Assembly: GCF_014695395.1 (NCBI RefSeq) | Contig: NZ_JACJOF010000033.1 | Coordinates: 124,001-188,000 of the forward strand | DNA length: 64,000 bases | Reading direction: 5' to 3' | DNA from: Nodosilinea sp. FACHB-131 | Lineage (GTDB): Bacteria > Cyanobacteriota > Cyanobacteriia > Phormidesmidales > Phormidesmidaceae | Shown: positions 42,789-52,311 of the stretch, piece after piece | Layout: each line of letters opens with the position of its first letter | Numbering within the stretch: the first letter of the stretch is position 1 | Notes under the pieces: generated by a model | What the model was told of the DNA's origin: nothing | The model's database searches: none | The model's input: only the letters and a program-made list of their open reading frames with translations | Program-made: the position numbers and the translations under genes

Positions 42789-43622
42789 ATGACTGCCGAC
42801 ATTCGTCTACTCGTGCTCGATATCGATGGCACCTTAGCTGGCGTGTCTAACGAGATTAGCGAGCCGGTGCTGGAGGCGGTACACGAGGTGCAGCAGCGAG
42901 GGATTGCGGTGGCGATCGCCACCGGCCGCATGTATCAATCGGCCCTGCGGTTCTACCAGGTGGTGGGCTCGACCCTGCCGCTGATGGCCTACCAGGGGGC
43001 GTTCATCAAAGACCCCAACACGCAGAAACTGCACCGCCACACGCCGCTGCCCCGACAGCTGGCCCTCGGAATTCTCGCTTACCTGGCCCCGATGGAGGCC
43101 AACAACGACCTGTCGATTCACCTCTACATCGATGACCAGCTCCACGTGCGGGCGATTATTGAAGACACCAAGGCCTATGCCGTGCGATCGGGCGTTAACC
43201 CAATCGCAGTAGGGGACTTAGCCGCTCTACTGGCAGGCAACGTCGCCATCGAAACCACCAAGCTGCTGACCCTGAGCGAAAACCTGGACCTACTGAGCAA
43301 CATCCTCAGCGATCTGGGGCAGCGCTACCCCCTCGACGATGTATATCTGACGCGATCGGTGGAATATTTTGTCGAGGCCACCCATCCCAAAGCCAATAAG
43401 GGCGAGGCGGTGCGGTTTTTGGCCGAAGACCTGCTGGGCCTCAAGCCCGACCAGGTGATGACCGTGGGCGACAACTACAACGACCTCGAAATGCTGCGCT
43501 ACGCGGGCATTGGCGTGGCTATGGGCGACGCCCCAGAGCCGGTCAAGCAGGGGGCTGACTGGGTGGCACCGGGGGTTGAGGCGGATGGGGTGGCGGCGGC
43601 GCTGCGGGAGTTTCTGCTGTAG
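42789..43622 (+). CDS. Cof-type HAD-IIB hydrolase
   Basis: The 277-residue sugar-phosphate-type phosphatase has the motifs LDIDGTLAGVSNEI near residue 9, IATGRMYQS near 44, Lys in HPKANKGEAV near 199 and GDNYNDLEML near 223. Cof proteins dephosphorylate small phosphorylated metabolites, including FMN and sugar phosphates. The 3' 80 bases overlap the convergent polysaccharide-deacetylase gene, and in this frame they encode the normal Cof C-terminus (WVAPGVEADGVAAALREF). Confidence 0.92.
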   Translation: MTADIRLLVLDIDGTLAGVSNEISEPVLEAVHEVQQRGIAVAIATGRMYQSALRFYQVVGSTLPLMAYQGAFIKDPNTQKLHRHTPLPRQLALGILAYLAPMEANNDLSIHLYIDDQLHVRAIIEDTKAYAVRSGVNPIAVGDLAALLAGNVAIETTKLLTLSENLDLLSNILSDLGQRYPLDDVYLTRSVEYFVEATHPKANKGEAVRFLAEDLLGLKPDQVMTVGDNYNDLEMLRYAGIGVAMGDAPEPVKQGADWVAPGVEADGVAAALREFLL

Positions 43623-44334
43623 ACTCCTTGGCCAGGCTATCGTACAGCTCCGAGAGGGTGCCAACGCGGTAGCCCTGGCGATCGATCAGCGCCAGCAGGG
43701 TGGGCAGGGCGTGGGCGGTCTGAACGCAGCGCTCCATCGAGCCGCCGTGCATAACAAAAATTGCTCCCGGAAAAATAAACTGCGCCAGGTACCAGGTGTT
43801 GAGGTTGGGCGTACTCAGCCGCCGCATGGTGTCGAAGGGAACCATGGAGGCCAAAGCCACCAGCGACTCGTAACCTGGAGTGAGCCGGATATGCTCGACC
43901 ATGGCCCGGTTGTAGAGGCCGCGCCCAGGACGATACCAGCGCAGGGGCTGCTGAATCAGGTCGGTAATGCGATCGTGGGCCTCTTGAAAGTGGCGAGCAA
44001 ACTGGGCCGGCTGCAAGATGGCCGGGGTGGTGTCGGTGGTGCCGTGGTTAGCGATTTCGTGGCCGCTGGCGAGAATGTCTTGCAGGATGGTGCTGCCGGG
44101 GTTGAGGTGGTCGGTAATCACAAAAAACGTGGCATGTACCGGCTGCTCAGCGGTGCGGTTGTAGTTATTTAACGCGTTGAGAATCAGCCGGGTGGAGGCA
44201 TCATCGCGATCGCCCGGCGTCGGCACGTCATCGATGGTCAGCGCCACCAGGGGAGCCTTGGTCGGCGCATAGAACAGCGCATCCGGAAACATCCGGGCGA
44301 CCTGGGTCAGCAGTTGGTGATGGGGAGGAGCCAT
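43543..44334 (-). CDS. polysaccharide deacetylase family protein
   Basis: The 263-residue product has the NodB-type fold: LTIDDVPTPG near residue 33 (catalytic and metal Asp), HEIANHGTTD near 92 (metal-binding His) and YRPGRGLYN near 133. It removes acetyl groups from chitin-like or peptidoglycan sugars. The last 25 residues are a Pro-rich tail (PPPPHPPQPPVPPSQPP) encoded opposite the Cof gene; the overlap is 80 bp. No signal peptide is seen. The oligopeptide-type permease genes lie just upstream. Confidence 0.88.
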   Translation of the reverse strand: MAPPHHQLLTQVARMFPDALFYAPTKAPLVALTIDDVPTPGDRDDASTRLILNALNNYNRTAEQPVHATFFVITDHLNPGSTILQDILASGHEIANHGTTDTTPAILQPAQFARHFQEAHDRITDLIQQPLRWYRPGRGLYNRAMVEHIRLTPGYESLVALASMVPFDTMRRLSTPNLNTWYLAQFIFPGAIFVMHGGSMERCVQTAHALPTLLALIDRQGYRVGTLSELYDSLAKESTAETPAAPPPPHPPQPPVPPSQPPA

Positions 44335-44338
44335 AGCG

Positions 44339-45250
44339 TTAGCGGCTGGTGGGATCTAGACTATCGCGGAGGCGATCGCCCAACGTGTTAATGCAGAGTA
44401 CTGTGAGAAAAATTGCCACACCGGGGGCCAGCACCAGGTAAGGAGCGCTTTCGATGTAGTTTTGGGCATCGTAAAGCATGCGACCCCAGGTAGGCACATC
44501 GGGCGGAAATCCAACTCCGAGAAAGCTCAGGGTAGACTCCGCCAAGAGGGCATTGCCCACCCCAATCGTCGCCGCCACAATCACCGGGCCGAGAATATTG
44601 GGTAGCAGGTGAGTTTTGACAATGCCCCAGGGTCGCGCCCCTAGAGCTACTGCCGCCTGCACAAAGGTGCGCTGCTTGAGACTTAAGAACCCGGCCCGCA
44701 CCAGCCGCGCCACCGACATCCAGCTCAGCCCGCCAATCAGCAGCACAATCAGCAGAAAAATGCCCCGCTCTGGCCCCAGGGCGCGGCGCACCGGGTCGCC
44801 CAGTAAATACACCACCAGCAGCACTAGCGGCAGCTGCGGCAGCGCTAAAAACAGGTCGGTAACGCGCATTAAAACAACATCCACCCAGCCGCCGCAGAAC
44901 CCGGCCAAAGCACCGATAGCTACCCCCAGACTAATGCCCACTAGGGTAGCTGCCAGCCCCACCGCCAGAGAAATGCGGCCGCCAATCAACAGTCGGGCCA
45001 GCTGGTCTTGGCCCAGATCGTTGGTGCCCAGGGGCTGTCCTATACCGGGCGGCAAAAAGGCGCGGCCAAAGTCAATGGTGCTGGGAGAGCCGGAGTAGAG
45101 GAGAGGGCCAAGGGCGATCGCCAGCATCAATATTCCCAGCACTACTAGGGCAAGCTGGGCAGTGCGATCGCCCCATAGCCGTTCCCAAACCCGATTTTTG
45201 CTCCCCGCTGGCGCGACTTGCCCAAGCGCAAGGTCGGTATTAATGGCCAT
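44339..45250 (-). CDS. peptide-type ABC transporter permease (DppC/OppC family)
   Basis: The 303-residue permease has six membrane helices and the EAA-type loop ARPWGIVKTHLLPNILGPV near residue 204. It pairs with the DppB-type protein encoded upstream. The ATG at 45250 (MAINTDLALGQ) overlaps the end of that gene by 11 bp; the upstream in-frame ATG at 45334 would lie well inside the partner. No binding protein or ATPase is adjacent, so the substrate (peptide, nickel or glutathione) is unknown. Confidence 0.9.
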   Translation of the reverse strand: MAINTDLALGQVAPAGSKNRVWERLWGDRTAQLALVVLGILMLAIALGPLLYSGSPSTIDFGRAFLPPGIGQPLGTNDLGQDQLARLLIGGRISLAVGLAATLVGISLGVAIGALAGFCGGWVDVVLMRVTDLFLALPQLPLVLLVVYLLGDPVRRALGPERGIFLLIVLLIGGLSWMSVARLVRAGFLSLKQRTFVQAAVALGARPWGIVKTHLLPNILGPVIVAATIGVGNALLAESTLSFLGVGFPPDVPTWGRMLYDAQNYIESAPYLVLAPGVAIFLTVLCINTLGDRLRDSLDPTSR

Positions 45251-46202
45251 AGCGCACCCGAGGGTCAATAATGCCATAGAGCAAGTCAGCCACCAGGTTA
45301 AACGCCACCACCAGCACCGCGTAGATAAACGCAATCCCCATCACCACCGGCGTATCGCTGCGGTAGATCGACTCGATCAGCAGCGCCCCAATTCCCGGCA
45401 CCCGAAACACCTGCTCTGTCACCAGCGCCCCCGTAAAAATCGTCGGAATATCCAGCGCCACTAGCGTCACCACCGGAATCAGCGCGTTGCGCAGCATGTG
45501 CAACGTGACGATACGCCAGCGGCCCAGGCCCTTCGCCCGCGCCGTTTTCACATAGTTCTGCGGAATTTCTTCAAGCATGGCGGCCCGCACAAACCGCAGC
45601 AGCACCGCCGTTTGAAACAGCACCAAAGTTGCGATCGGCATGATCGACTGCTTCAGCCACCGTCCTAGGGTCGCGGCATCGCTCACCACCAGCTGATTGT
45701 CGTAGATAAAGGGCAGCCAGCCCAGCCGCACGCTCAGCACAATGATCAGCACCAGCCCCGAAAAAAACGGCGGCGTCGAAAACCCCATAAATGCCAGCGT
45801 CGTAATCGCCCGGTCAATCCAGGAATTGTGCCGCAACGCCGCCACCATCCCTAGGGGCAGCGCCAGGGCCACGCTCAGCAGGTAGGCCACCCCAATCACC
45901 CACAGAGTGACCGGCAACCGCTGGGCGATTAACTCCGCCACCGGCAGGCGACTAGTAAACGAGTAGCCCAAATTACCGCTAAACAGCGCCACTGTCCATT
46001 TCAAATAGCGAATGGGTATGGGTTGGTCAAGGCCAAGCGATCGCATAATATTCTCCCGCACCTCCGGCGTGATCGCCGGATTTGTCGCCAGATCTCCCAG
46101 GGGATTACTGGGCGCCATCGCCAGAATGAAAAAGATCACCGCGCTAATGGCCAGCAGCGTGGGAATAGCGATCAGCAGGCGTTTGAGCAGGTAGCCGAGC
46201 AT
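45240..46202 (-). CDS. peptide-type ABC transporter permease (DppB/OppB family)
   Basis: The 320-residue permease begins MLGYLLKRLLIAIPTLL, the usual DppB start, with six membrane helices. The family block VALFSGNLGYSFTSRLPV lies near residue 70, and the C-terminus ends in YGIIDPRVRYGH. It forms a pair with the overlapping DppC-type gene. A G-rich repeat lies directly upstream of the ATG. Confidence 0.9.
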   Translation of the reverse strand: MLGYLLKRLLIAIPTLLAISAVIFFILAMAPSNPLGDLATNPAITPEVRENIMRSLGLDQPIPIRYLKWTVALFSGNLGYSFTSRLPVAELIAQRLPVTLWVIGVAYLLSVALALPLGMVAALRHNSWIDRAITTLAFMGFSTPPFFSGLVLIIVLSVRLGWLPFIYDNQLVVSDAATLGRWLKQSIMPIATLVLFQTAVLLRFVRAAMLEEIPQNYVKTARAKGLGRWRIVTLHMLRNALIPVVTLVALDIPTIFTGALVTEQVFRVPGIGALLIESIYRSDTPVVMGIAFIYAVLVVAFNLVADLLYGIIDPRVRYGH

Positions 46203-46423
46203 TGGCGGGTGGATGGGTGGGAGGGTGGATGGGTAGGCGGGTGGATGGGTAGGCGGGTGGATGGGTGGGAGGGTTAATGGGTAAAGGGATAGGGGATTGG
46301 AACGGGAATTATGGCCTCTTCACCTTTCCATCGCTCACCTCACTGCTCATCTACACCCCTGCACCCCCCACGCATCCACCCATCTACCCTCCCACTCTCC
46401 CACCCATCCACTTCCCCACTCCC
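46203..46423. repeat. largest G-rich/C-rich short repeat array
   Basis: Repeated GGTGGATGGGTGGGAGGG and GGTAGGCGGGTGGATGGG units fill 46203-46290; complementary CCCATCCAC, CCACCCATC and CCCTCCCAC units fill 46350-46425. The two blocks can pair into a long stem or form G-quadruplexes. It sits between two minus-strand genes. Confidence 0.7.
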
Positions 46424-48952
46424 CTACCCCGCCCTCGGCGCCAGCGCTGCCTTCGGGTAGGCAATCCGCTTGTGGTTGTACTGCTGCCACACCTGCACAA
46501 AAATCTCGGCAATTAGGGTCATGTGGTCGCGGGTGAGGCCCGATTCTACCAGCTGGTTGTCTTTCCAGCGGGCGCGCAGAATACGGTTGACCATGGCCAG
46601 GGCCTCGTCGGGGGTGGCGTTGGTGAGCGATCGCAGCGCCGCCTCGCAGGAGTCGGCCAGCATGACCACCCCGGTTTCCGGCGATTGGGGAATGGGGCCG
46701 TCGTAGCGAAAGTCGGCTTCTTCGACAGTCAGGGTGGGGTCGGCTTTTGCCATCTCCTGGGCCTGGTGGTAGAAGTAGCTGATCAACATCGTGCCCTGGT
46801 GCTCGGGGATGAACGATCGCACCGCCTTGGGCAACCGACATTTGCGGGCCATCACAATACCCTCAGTAACGTGCTTTTTAATAATGATGGCGCTGAGCCA
46901 GGGGTCATTGAGTTCGTCGTGCTTGTTGGGGCCACCCATCTGGTTTTCGATAAAGCCCTGGGGGTCATGCATTTTGCCAATGTCGTGGTAGAGCGTACCA
47001 GCCCGCACCAGCTCAACGTTGCAGCCCAGAGCGCGAGCAGCCGCCTCGGCCAGACTCGACACAAACACCGTGTGCTGAAAGGTGCCCGGCGCTTCAGAGG
47101 CCAAGCGCTTCAGCATAGGGCGGTTGGGGCTCGACAGCTCGGCCAGACGAATTGGGGTAACCAGGTCAAACAGGTGCTCTAGGTAAGGGCTTAGGCCCTG
47201 GGCCGCGATGCTAGAGATCACCCCGTAGATGCCCTGGAGAGCAGCCCCAGTCAGCATTCCCGACCAGGCAGAAATCAGAGACACTGGGCTGACCACCAGG
47301 GTCAGCAGCAGGTAAACCACCCCCTGGGTGAGACCGACACCGCCGCCCAGTAGGGCCAGCTCTTCGCGCGATCGCATGCGGCTGGCTAGCAGACTGCACA
47401 CCAGAGCCCCCGCCGCCCCCGCCATCAACGAAATGCTGCTCACGGCCGAACCCACCGGCAGCAGCACCGCCACCAGCACCACCAGCGTGCCGCCCAGCAC
47501 CGGGCCGTAGAAGCTGCCCGCCAAAAGACCGATAGCCGGTAAGCCGTAGGCCGCTACTCCAAAGATTTGCATCACCCCGGTGCTGACCACCATTGCCGAC
47601 AGCAGCAGATAGTCTTTTTGGCGCAGCCGCTGGGGTACCCAGTGCTCAACCAGCAAAAACAGACCCACCCCACCTGCCACTAGCCCGCCAAACATAGCCA
47701 GCCCCCAGTAGTTGAAGCGGCGCTGGCTGAGATTAAAGCTGTCGAGCAGCACAAACTGTTCCTGGCTGATGGGTTCTCCAGCCGAGACAATGAGCTCACC
47801 CTGCTGCGCCTCTATAATCACCGGCTTCACGGCCTCTGCGGCCATGTCGGCCAGCTGTCGAGTGCGATCGCTATCTTCGACCAGGTTTGGCTCTAGGGTC
47901 GAGAGCAAGAGCTGGCGAGCCAGGGGCTCAATTGGGTGGGGCAGGGTGTCTTTGAGCTGAAGGTAGGCCGCCCGGTCGAGCATCTCGGGCGGCAGTCCAG
48001 CATGAATGCCTTGGGCTAGCATACGCTCTGCGGCTTTGCGAATCTCGACTTGAGCACTGACCCAGTCTTGCAGCGGTAGATCGAACAGGGGAGGAGCCTC
48101 GGCAACGCCCTCGGCTTGGGCGGACAGCAGCGTTAAATTAGCCATCGCCTCTTGATAGCTCTGGCGAGACTTTTCCACCGCCGTCAGCAGTTTCGCCAGT
48201 TCTTGACTACTAGACCGCTGACCGTATGCCCACAGTTCCCCCAGGGCCGTCTGCTGATCGGGGGTAATGGTTTGGTTGCGCAGCAGCGTTGCCAAAGGCA
48301 GCTGCTCACCCCTGGCGCTGTCTTCGGCCAGGGGGTCGATGAGGCTGCGCAGCTTGAGCCAAGTGGCATCGTCGGAGCGGCGCAGGTAAACCTGTACCTG
48401 GGTCGACAGTTTGCTAGTCGCCACAAAAGGTACTCCGCCAGCCTGGCGGCGGATATCGCCCACCTGATCCATCAAAGCGTTGAGCGATCGCAGCACTGCG
48501 TCATCGACGGCGGGATCGACCTGGAGCACTTGCAGGGCACCGTTGCGGGCATCGCGACGCCGCGCTTCGGTGGTTTCTTTATCTTCTACTCGTACCGTGC
48601 TTGGAGCCAGCACGGTACTGGGGGCAATGCTGCCTACCTGCAACCCCGGCTGATTGTAGAAACGCTGCCCTAGAATGGCTGTCAGCCCTAGCGTGGCGAT
48701 CGCAAAGGCAAAGTGGGGATGGCGAATATTTTTGCGCCGCCGGAGCGGGCGACAGGGCTGAGGCCAACCTTCCGTGCGGCGTTGGGCTGAGGTAGCGATC
48801 GCCTGCGTATCCACCGCCTCCACATTCAGGGATAGCGATCGTGGCGACAGCGTAGAACGGGGTGCAGTCGGCTTCATAGCCTGCTGCTCTAGGGCCCACC
48901 AGCGCTCGACCGCAGCCACAATGTCCTGAATTGCCTTCATAAATTGAGACAT
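46424..48952 (-). CDS. 7TM-HD phosphohydrolase (PgpH-type, c-di-AMP phosphodiesterase family)
   Basis: The 842-residue protein has an N-terminal helix (about 82-100), an extracytoplasmic 7TMR-HDED domain (110-400), seven membrane helices (about 410-590) and a cytoplasmic HD domain with HDIGKMHDP near residue 670 and EADFRYDGPIPQSPETGVV near 760. PgpH of Listeria with this plan degrades c-di-AMP, which cyanobacteria use in osmotic and night adaptation. Function here is inferred from the architecture. Confidence 0.92.
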   Translation of the reverse strand: MSQFMKAIQDIVAAVERWWALEQQAMKPTAPRSTLSPRSLSLNVEAVDTQAIATSAQRRTEGWPQPCRPLRRRKNIRHPHFAFAIATLGLTAILGQRFYNQPGLQVGSIAPSTVLAPSTVRVEDKETTEARRRDARNGALQVLQVDPAVDDAVLRSLNALMDQVGDIRRQAGGVPFVATSKLSTQVQVYLRRSDDATWLKLRSLIDPLAEDSARGEQLPLATLLRNQTITPDQQTALGELWAYGQRSSSQELAKLLTAVEKSRQSYQEAMANLTLLSAQAEGVAEAPPLFDLPLQDWVSAQVEIRKAAERMLAQGIHAGLPPEMLDRAAYLQLKDTLPHPIEPLARQLLLSTLEPNLVEDSDRTRQLADMAAEAVKPVIIEAQQGELIVSAGEPISQEQFVLLDSFNLSQRRFNYWGLAMFGGLVAGGVGLFLLVEHWVPQRLRQKDYLLLSAMVVSTGVMQIFGVAAYGLPAIGLLAGSFYGPVLGGTLVVLVAVLLPVGSAVSSISLMAGAAGALVCSLLASRMRSREELALLGGGVGLTQGVVYLLLTLVVSPVSLISAWSGMLTGAALQGIYGVISSIAAQGLSPYLEHLFDLVTPIRLAELSSPNRPMLKRLASEAPGTFQHTVFVSSLAEAAARALGCNVELVRAGTLYHDIGKMHDPQGFIENQMGGPNKHDELNDPWLSAIIIKKHVTEGIVMARKCRLPKAVRSFIPEHQGTMLISYFYHQAQEMAKADPTLTVEEADFRYDGPIPQSPETGVVMLADSCEAALRSLTNATPDEALAMVNRILRARWKDNQLVESGLTRDHMTLIAEIFVQVWQQYNHKRIAYPKAALAPRAG

Positions 48953-49100
48953 TTAAAGGGGGCGGGCAGAGGCTGGGGAACCCCAGACTAAAGCTGTGAG
49001 AGCACCGCTTCTCCGCAGCCGTCAGGGCTTTGAGCTCAACCAAGACCTCTCAAAAGCTATTATAGGCGGCGGCTGTGGTCCAGCGCCCGCGCCCGTCGAG

Positions 49101-49859
49101 TCAGCCCCTCAACCCCGGGGGCAAAGTAGAGGATGGAGTGGAGGGCGCTATTCCCGCCCAACGGCGATGCAGCGTTGCCGCCAGGGCTGCTAAGGCATCG
49201 GCGTCTACCCCCCGCCAGGGGTCGGGCGGGGCGGGGTGGTAGTCAAGTAGCCAGCGCTGACGAAGTGCGGCACCAAGCCCAGCGCGGCCGCTAGCCAGCC
49301 CCGCTAGCAACCCCACTAGGGCGATGGCGCAGCCTCCCCGGAGGGGAATCGCCTCTGCCGACCACTCTCGATGACGAGCCAGGCCTAAAGCCACCGCAAA
49401 CTGCCCCTGGCTCTGCACCACTAGGCTAAGGGCCTGCGCCACCGGGCCTGCGTCACCGGGCAGGACGCGGGCTAGAGCACTGAGGCTGTGGGTGGCTCCC
49501 ATCTGCTGACACAGGACGGCAAACATCTGCTCGCAGGCCACCGCCGCCGCCGGGGACAGCTCCGACTCTTCTATCCAGCAGTGCACAGCTTTTCGGTGGT
49601 GGCCATGGACATCGGCCATTACCCACAGATAGGGCAGGGCGTTAATCGCCGCCGCCGCGCTGGACAGCGATTGAAAATGGGCTTGCCAGCGCGGTGACAG
49701 CAGTCGCTCTCCCCTGGCGCAAGCGGCAGCCGCTTGCAGGAGACCCTCCTGCCACCCCAGGTCTTCGGTAACCCTGGGACGGACAGCGCTGCGATCGCTA
49801 ATCACTACAGCTTCTAGAGCCGCTACCAGGCGATCGTGCTGTGAACCGATTTGAACCAT
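49101..49859 (-). CDS. hypothetical protein, faintly ADP-ribosylglycohydrolase-like
   Basis: The 252-residue product is Ala/Leu-rich and helical with no membrane segment. The block GCAIALVGLLAGLASGRAGLG near residue 175 recalls the Gly/Ala-rich helix of ADP-ribosylglycohydrolases, but the N-terminal GDALG and the C-terminal DTD metal motifs of that family are missing. I do not assign a function. Codon use is normal and an ATG is at 49859. It is divergent from the peptidoglycan-binding gene. Confidence 0.6.
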   Translation of the reverse strand: MVQIGSQHDRLVAALEAVVISDRSAVRPRVTEDLGWQEGLLQAAAACARGERLLSPRWQAHFQSLSSAAAAINALPYLWVMADVHGHHRKAVHCWIEESELSPAAAVACEQMFAVLCQQMGATHSLSALARVLPGDAGPVAQALSLVVQSQGQFAVALGLARHREWSAEAIPLRGGCAIALVGLLAGLASGRAGLGAALRQRWLLDYHPAPPDPWRGVDADALAALAATLHRRWAGIAPSTPSSTLPPGLRG

Positions 49860-49984
49860 CCAATAAAGACCCTGTTGAATTTTAAGGGGTGTAGTAGTCT
49901 ATTTGCTGACAGCAATCCTATAATGCTTGCTGTCAAGCCCTTGGGGTTCTCTTGCGTTCTGTTACCCTGCCTGGAGCCAAGTCT

Positions 49985-50758
49985 ATGTTCTGCGTCTCCC
50001 CTTTTATACAACGGATGACTCCAGGGGGGGCCAGCCAGCGCGTCTGGGGAGCAGTCGCTGCGATCGCCTTGAGCCTGAGCCTGACCACTTCCGTCACCTG
50101 GGCTCAAACCCCGACGGAGGAGAAGCCCCCTGCTAGCCAACCCGCTACACCCACGGTGAGTGGCGGTCGCATTGTGAGGCCTACTCTTCAGTTGGGTAGC
50201 CAAGGGGAGTCAGTACGAGAACTACAGTCTATGCTGATGCTGCTGGGCTACTATCCCGGTCCGGTGACTGGTGTCTACCAAGAAGACACCGCCACCGCCG
50301 CCCGCCGGTTTCAAACCGCTGCGGGCGTTACCGCCGATGGCATTGTTGGTCCTGCCACCTGGAGCCGCCTGTTCCCGACTCCGCCAGGAGAGGCCAACCC
50401 ACCGACAGCTGCGGCCCCTAGCGGTACAACCCCACCAGCGACCACTCCCTCGACTACGACCCCCAGCGGTACAACTCCCCCAGCGACTACTCCCCCAGCG
50501 GCTACGCCCCCAGCTACGACTACGCCCGCAACCCCTAGCAGCGGTACTCCAGCCGCTCTCCCCGTGCTGCGCCCCGGCATGGAGGGAGACGCCGTGCGGC
50601 AGCTCCAGCAGCGCCTGCGCACTAAGAAATTTTACAGCGGTGCCGTCGATGGAGTATTCGGCAGCCAAACTGAGGCTGCCGTGCGGGCTGCTCAAGCTGC
50701 CAATGACCTAACTGTAGACGGCATTGTTGGCCCAGCCACATGGCGAGCGCTCAACTAG
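49985..50758 (+). CDS. exported peptidoglycan-binding protein with two PG_binding_1 domains
   Basis: The product has a signal peptide (AAIALSLSLTTSVTWAQ), then two PG-binding domains near residues 65-128 and 198-257, each with LGSQGESVRELQ or GDAVRQLQQRL and VDGIVGPATW-type repeats. A Thr/Pro-rich linker (repeated TTPPATTP) joins them. Such proteins attach to the cell wall. No catalytic domain is present. ATG 49985 has GGAG 8 bases upstream; a start at 50015 would still leave the signal peptide intact. Confidence 0.85.
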   Translation: MFCVSPFIQRMTPGGASQRVWGAVAAIALSLSLTTSVTWAQTPTEEKPPASQPATPTVSGGRIVRPTLQLGSQGESVRELQSMLMLLGYYPGPVTGVYQEDTATAARRFQTAAGVTADGIVGPATWSRLFPTPPGEANPPTAAAPSGTTPPATTPSTTTPSGTTPPATTPPAATPPATTTPATPSSGTPAALPVLRPGMEGDAVRQLQQRLRTKKFYSGAVDGVFGSQTEAAVRAAQAANDLTVDGIVGPATWRALN

Positions 50759-50907
50759 AAGAATGCTGTCGAGTTTAAAGTCGGGCCAGAATCTGCCACA
50801 GCAGTTTCAAGGTGGCGGGCAGTAGTTCTATTTTTTTCACCAAACCACGATGGGTCAGTGCTAAAACCGCTGCATCTAATGGTTGTCTGCCGCAAACAGC
50901 CACTAAA

Positions 50908-50940
50908 AAGCCGCCGAAGATGTAAATTCCTAGGCGGCTT
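50908..50940 (-). terminator. hairpin downstream of small membrane-protein gene
   Basis: Arms AAGCCGCC (50908-50915) and GGCGGCTT (50933-50940) pair, and on the minus strand the stem is followed by TTTT. It would terminate the gene at 50966-51265. Confidence 0.6.
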
Positions 50941-50965
50941 AAGCATAGTTCTGGCAGGCGCAATC

Positions 50966-51265
50966 TTAGTCTGGCTGAACAAACCAGTCGTTTAAACCAT
51001 TGGCTAACTCAGGCAGGGTAGCGCTGGCATAGGTGAAATAGGGGATATCTGAAGCTTCCATAATGGACATCTGCTGGCCAGCATGATCCATATAGATCAT
51101 GTAGTTACCCATGAGAAAGTAAACCCCCATTAGGGCAGCAGCAGAGGATGCCACCAAAAAACCCGCCAACATCAGGGAAAATTCCTGACCTTTGACAGCC
51201 TGCTCCATTAGGCGGAGCGCCCAAGCCACCAGGGCAATAACAATAGTCAGGATAAGCAGCAGCAT
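50966..51265 (-). CDS. small hypothetical membrane protein
   Basis: The 99-residue product has two predicted membrane helices (about 2-18 and 31-56) and a short acidic C-terminal tail (MSIMEASDIPYFTY and on). I do not recognise the family. A terminator hairpin follows it. The start ATG at 51265 is unopposed. It sits between the PG-binding gene and hisF. Confidence 0.65.
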   Translation of the reverse strand: MLLLILTIVIALVAWALRLMEQAVKGQEFSLMLAGFLVASSAAALMGVYFLMGNYMIYMDHAGQQMSIMEASDIPYFTYASATLPELANGLNDWFVQPD

Positions 51266-51401
51266 GGAACAATGACTGTTGTAACGATATGAATAGTCAG
51301 ATTAATGACTGAGTCTATATGTTACACATCGTAACAGGCATTCATAAAACTGGCGTGGCATCCACAGAATGTCTTTAGGTTTGTCCAGCAGAGGGGCCAG
51401 A

Positions 51402-52172
51402 CTAGGTCAAGCGCACAGGTACCTGGCGATCGCGCAAATGCTCCTTCACCTGCTGCACCGTTAGCTGCCCGTAGTGTAGCAGCGAGGCCAGTAGGGCCGC
51501 CTCGGCTTTTCCCTCGGTGAGGGCCTGGTGGATGTGGTCGCAGTTGCCGGCCCCGCCGGAGGCAATCACCGGCACTGGTACTCGGTCGGCAATAGCGCGG
51601 GTGAGGTCGAGGTCGTAGCCTGCCTGGGTACCATCGGCGTCCATGCTGGTGACCAGCAGCTCGCCCGCTCCTTGGTTAACGACTTCCTCGGCCCAAGCTA
51701 GAGCGTCAAGCCCCGTATTCTCGCGACCGCCGCGCACGTAGACATCCCAACCTGGATTGCCAGGGTCGGGGCGGCGACGGGCGTCGATCGCCACCACAAT
51801 GCACTGAGCGCCGAAGCGATCGCTGGCCGCCTTTATCAGCTCAGGCCGCTTCACCGCCGCTGAGTTAATGCTGACCTTGTCAGCTCCGGCCCGTAACAAT
51901 TTTTTAATGGTCTCTAAGGATTGTACGCCTCCCCCCACCGTGAGGGGAATGAACACCTGCTCCGCCGTGCGGTACACCACGTCGTAGATGATGTCGCGGT
52001 CTTCGTGGGTGGCGGTAATGTCAAGAAACACCAGTTCATCGGCTCCTGCCTGGTTATAGGCCTGAGCGAGTTCCACCGGATCGCCCGCGTCGCGCAGGTC
52101 GACAAAATTGACCCCCTTCACCACCCGGCCGGCTTTTACATCGAGACAGGGCACAATTCGTTTGGCCAGCAT
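51402..52172 (-). CDS. hisF: imidazole glycerol phosphate synthase subunit HisF
   Basis: HisF is the cyclase half of the enzyme that makes imidazole glycerol phosphate and AICAR in histidine synthesis. The 256-residue TIM barrel starts [20 protein letters not shown] with catalytic Asp11, and has the second catalytic Asp in [12 protein letters not shown] and the phosphate loops PLTVGGGVQ and ASGGAGN. ATG 52172 is chosen by family start. Partner hisH is not in view. Confidence 0.96.
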   Translation of the reverse strand: MLAKRIVPCLDVKAGRVVKGVNFVDLRDAGDPVELAQAYNQAGADELVFLDITATHEDRDIIYDVVYRTAEQVFIPLTVGGGVQSLETIKKLLRAGADKVSINSAAVKRPELIKAASDRFGAQCIVVAIDARRRPDPGNPGWDVYVRGGRENTGLDALAWAEEVVNQGAGELLVTSMDADGTQAGYDLDLTRAIADRVPVPVIASGGAGNCDHIHQALTEGKAEAALLASLLHYGQLTVQQVKEHLRDRQVPVRLT

Positions 52173-52311
52173 TGCGTTCTCCTTGCCCAACGGCAACTAA
52201 ACCCCTTCCCCGGTTCCACAATAGAGGATTATGACGATCATCAGGGGCCAAGACGCTGATACACTGTCTCTTGGTTTATCGTTGGAAACGCAGTTGGAGC
52301 CCTTAGTAGAC

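Noticed and set aside
46203-46423. G-rich/C-rich array considered as IS ends or an attachment site
   Set aside because: There is no transposase or integrase, no target duplication, and similar arrays occur at many unrelated gaps.
46523-47182. A 219-residue plus-strand frame opposite the 7TM-HD gene
   Set aside because: It lies fully over the conserved HD domain and looks like a codon-structure shadow.
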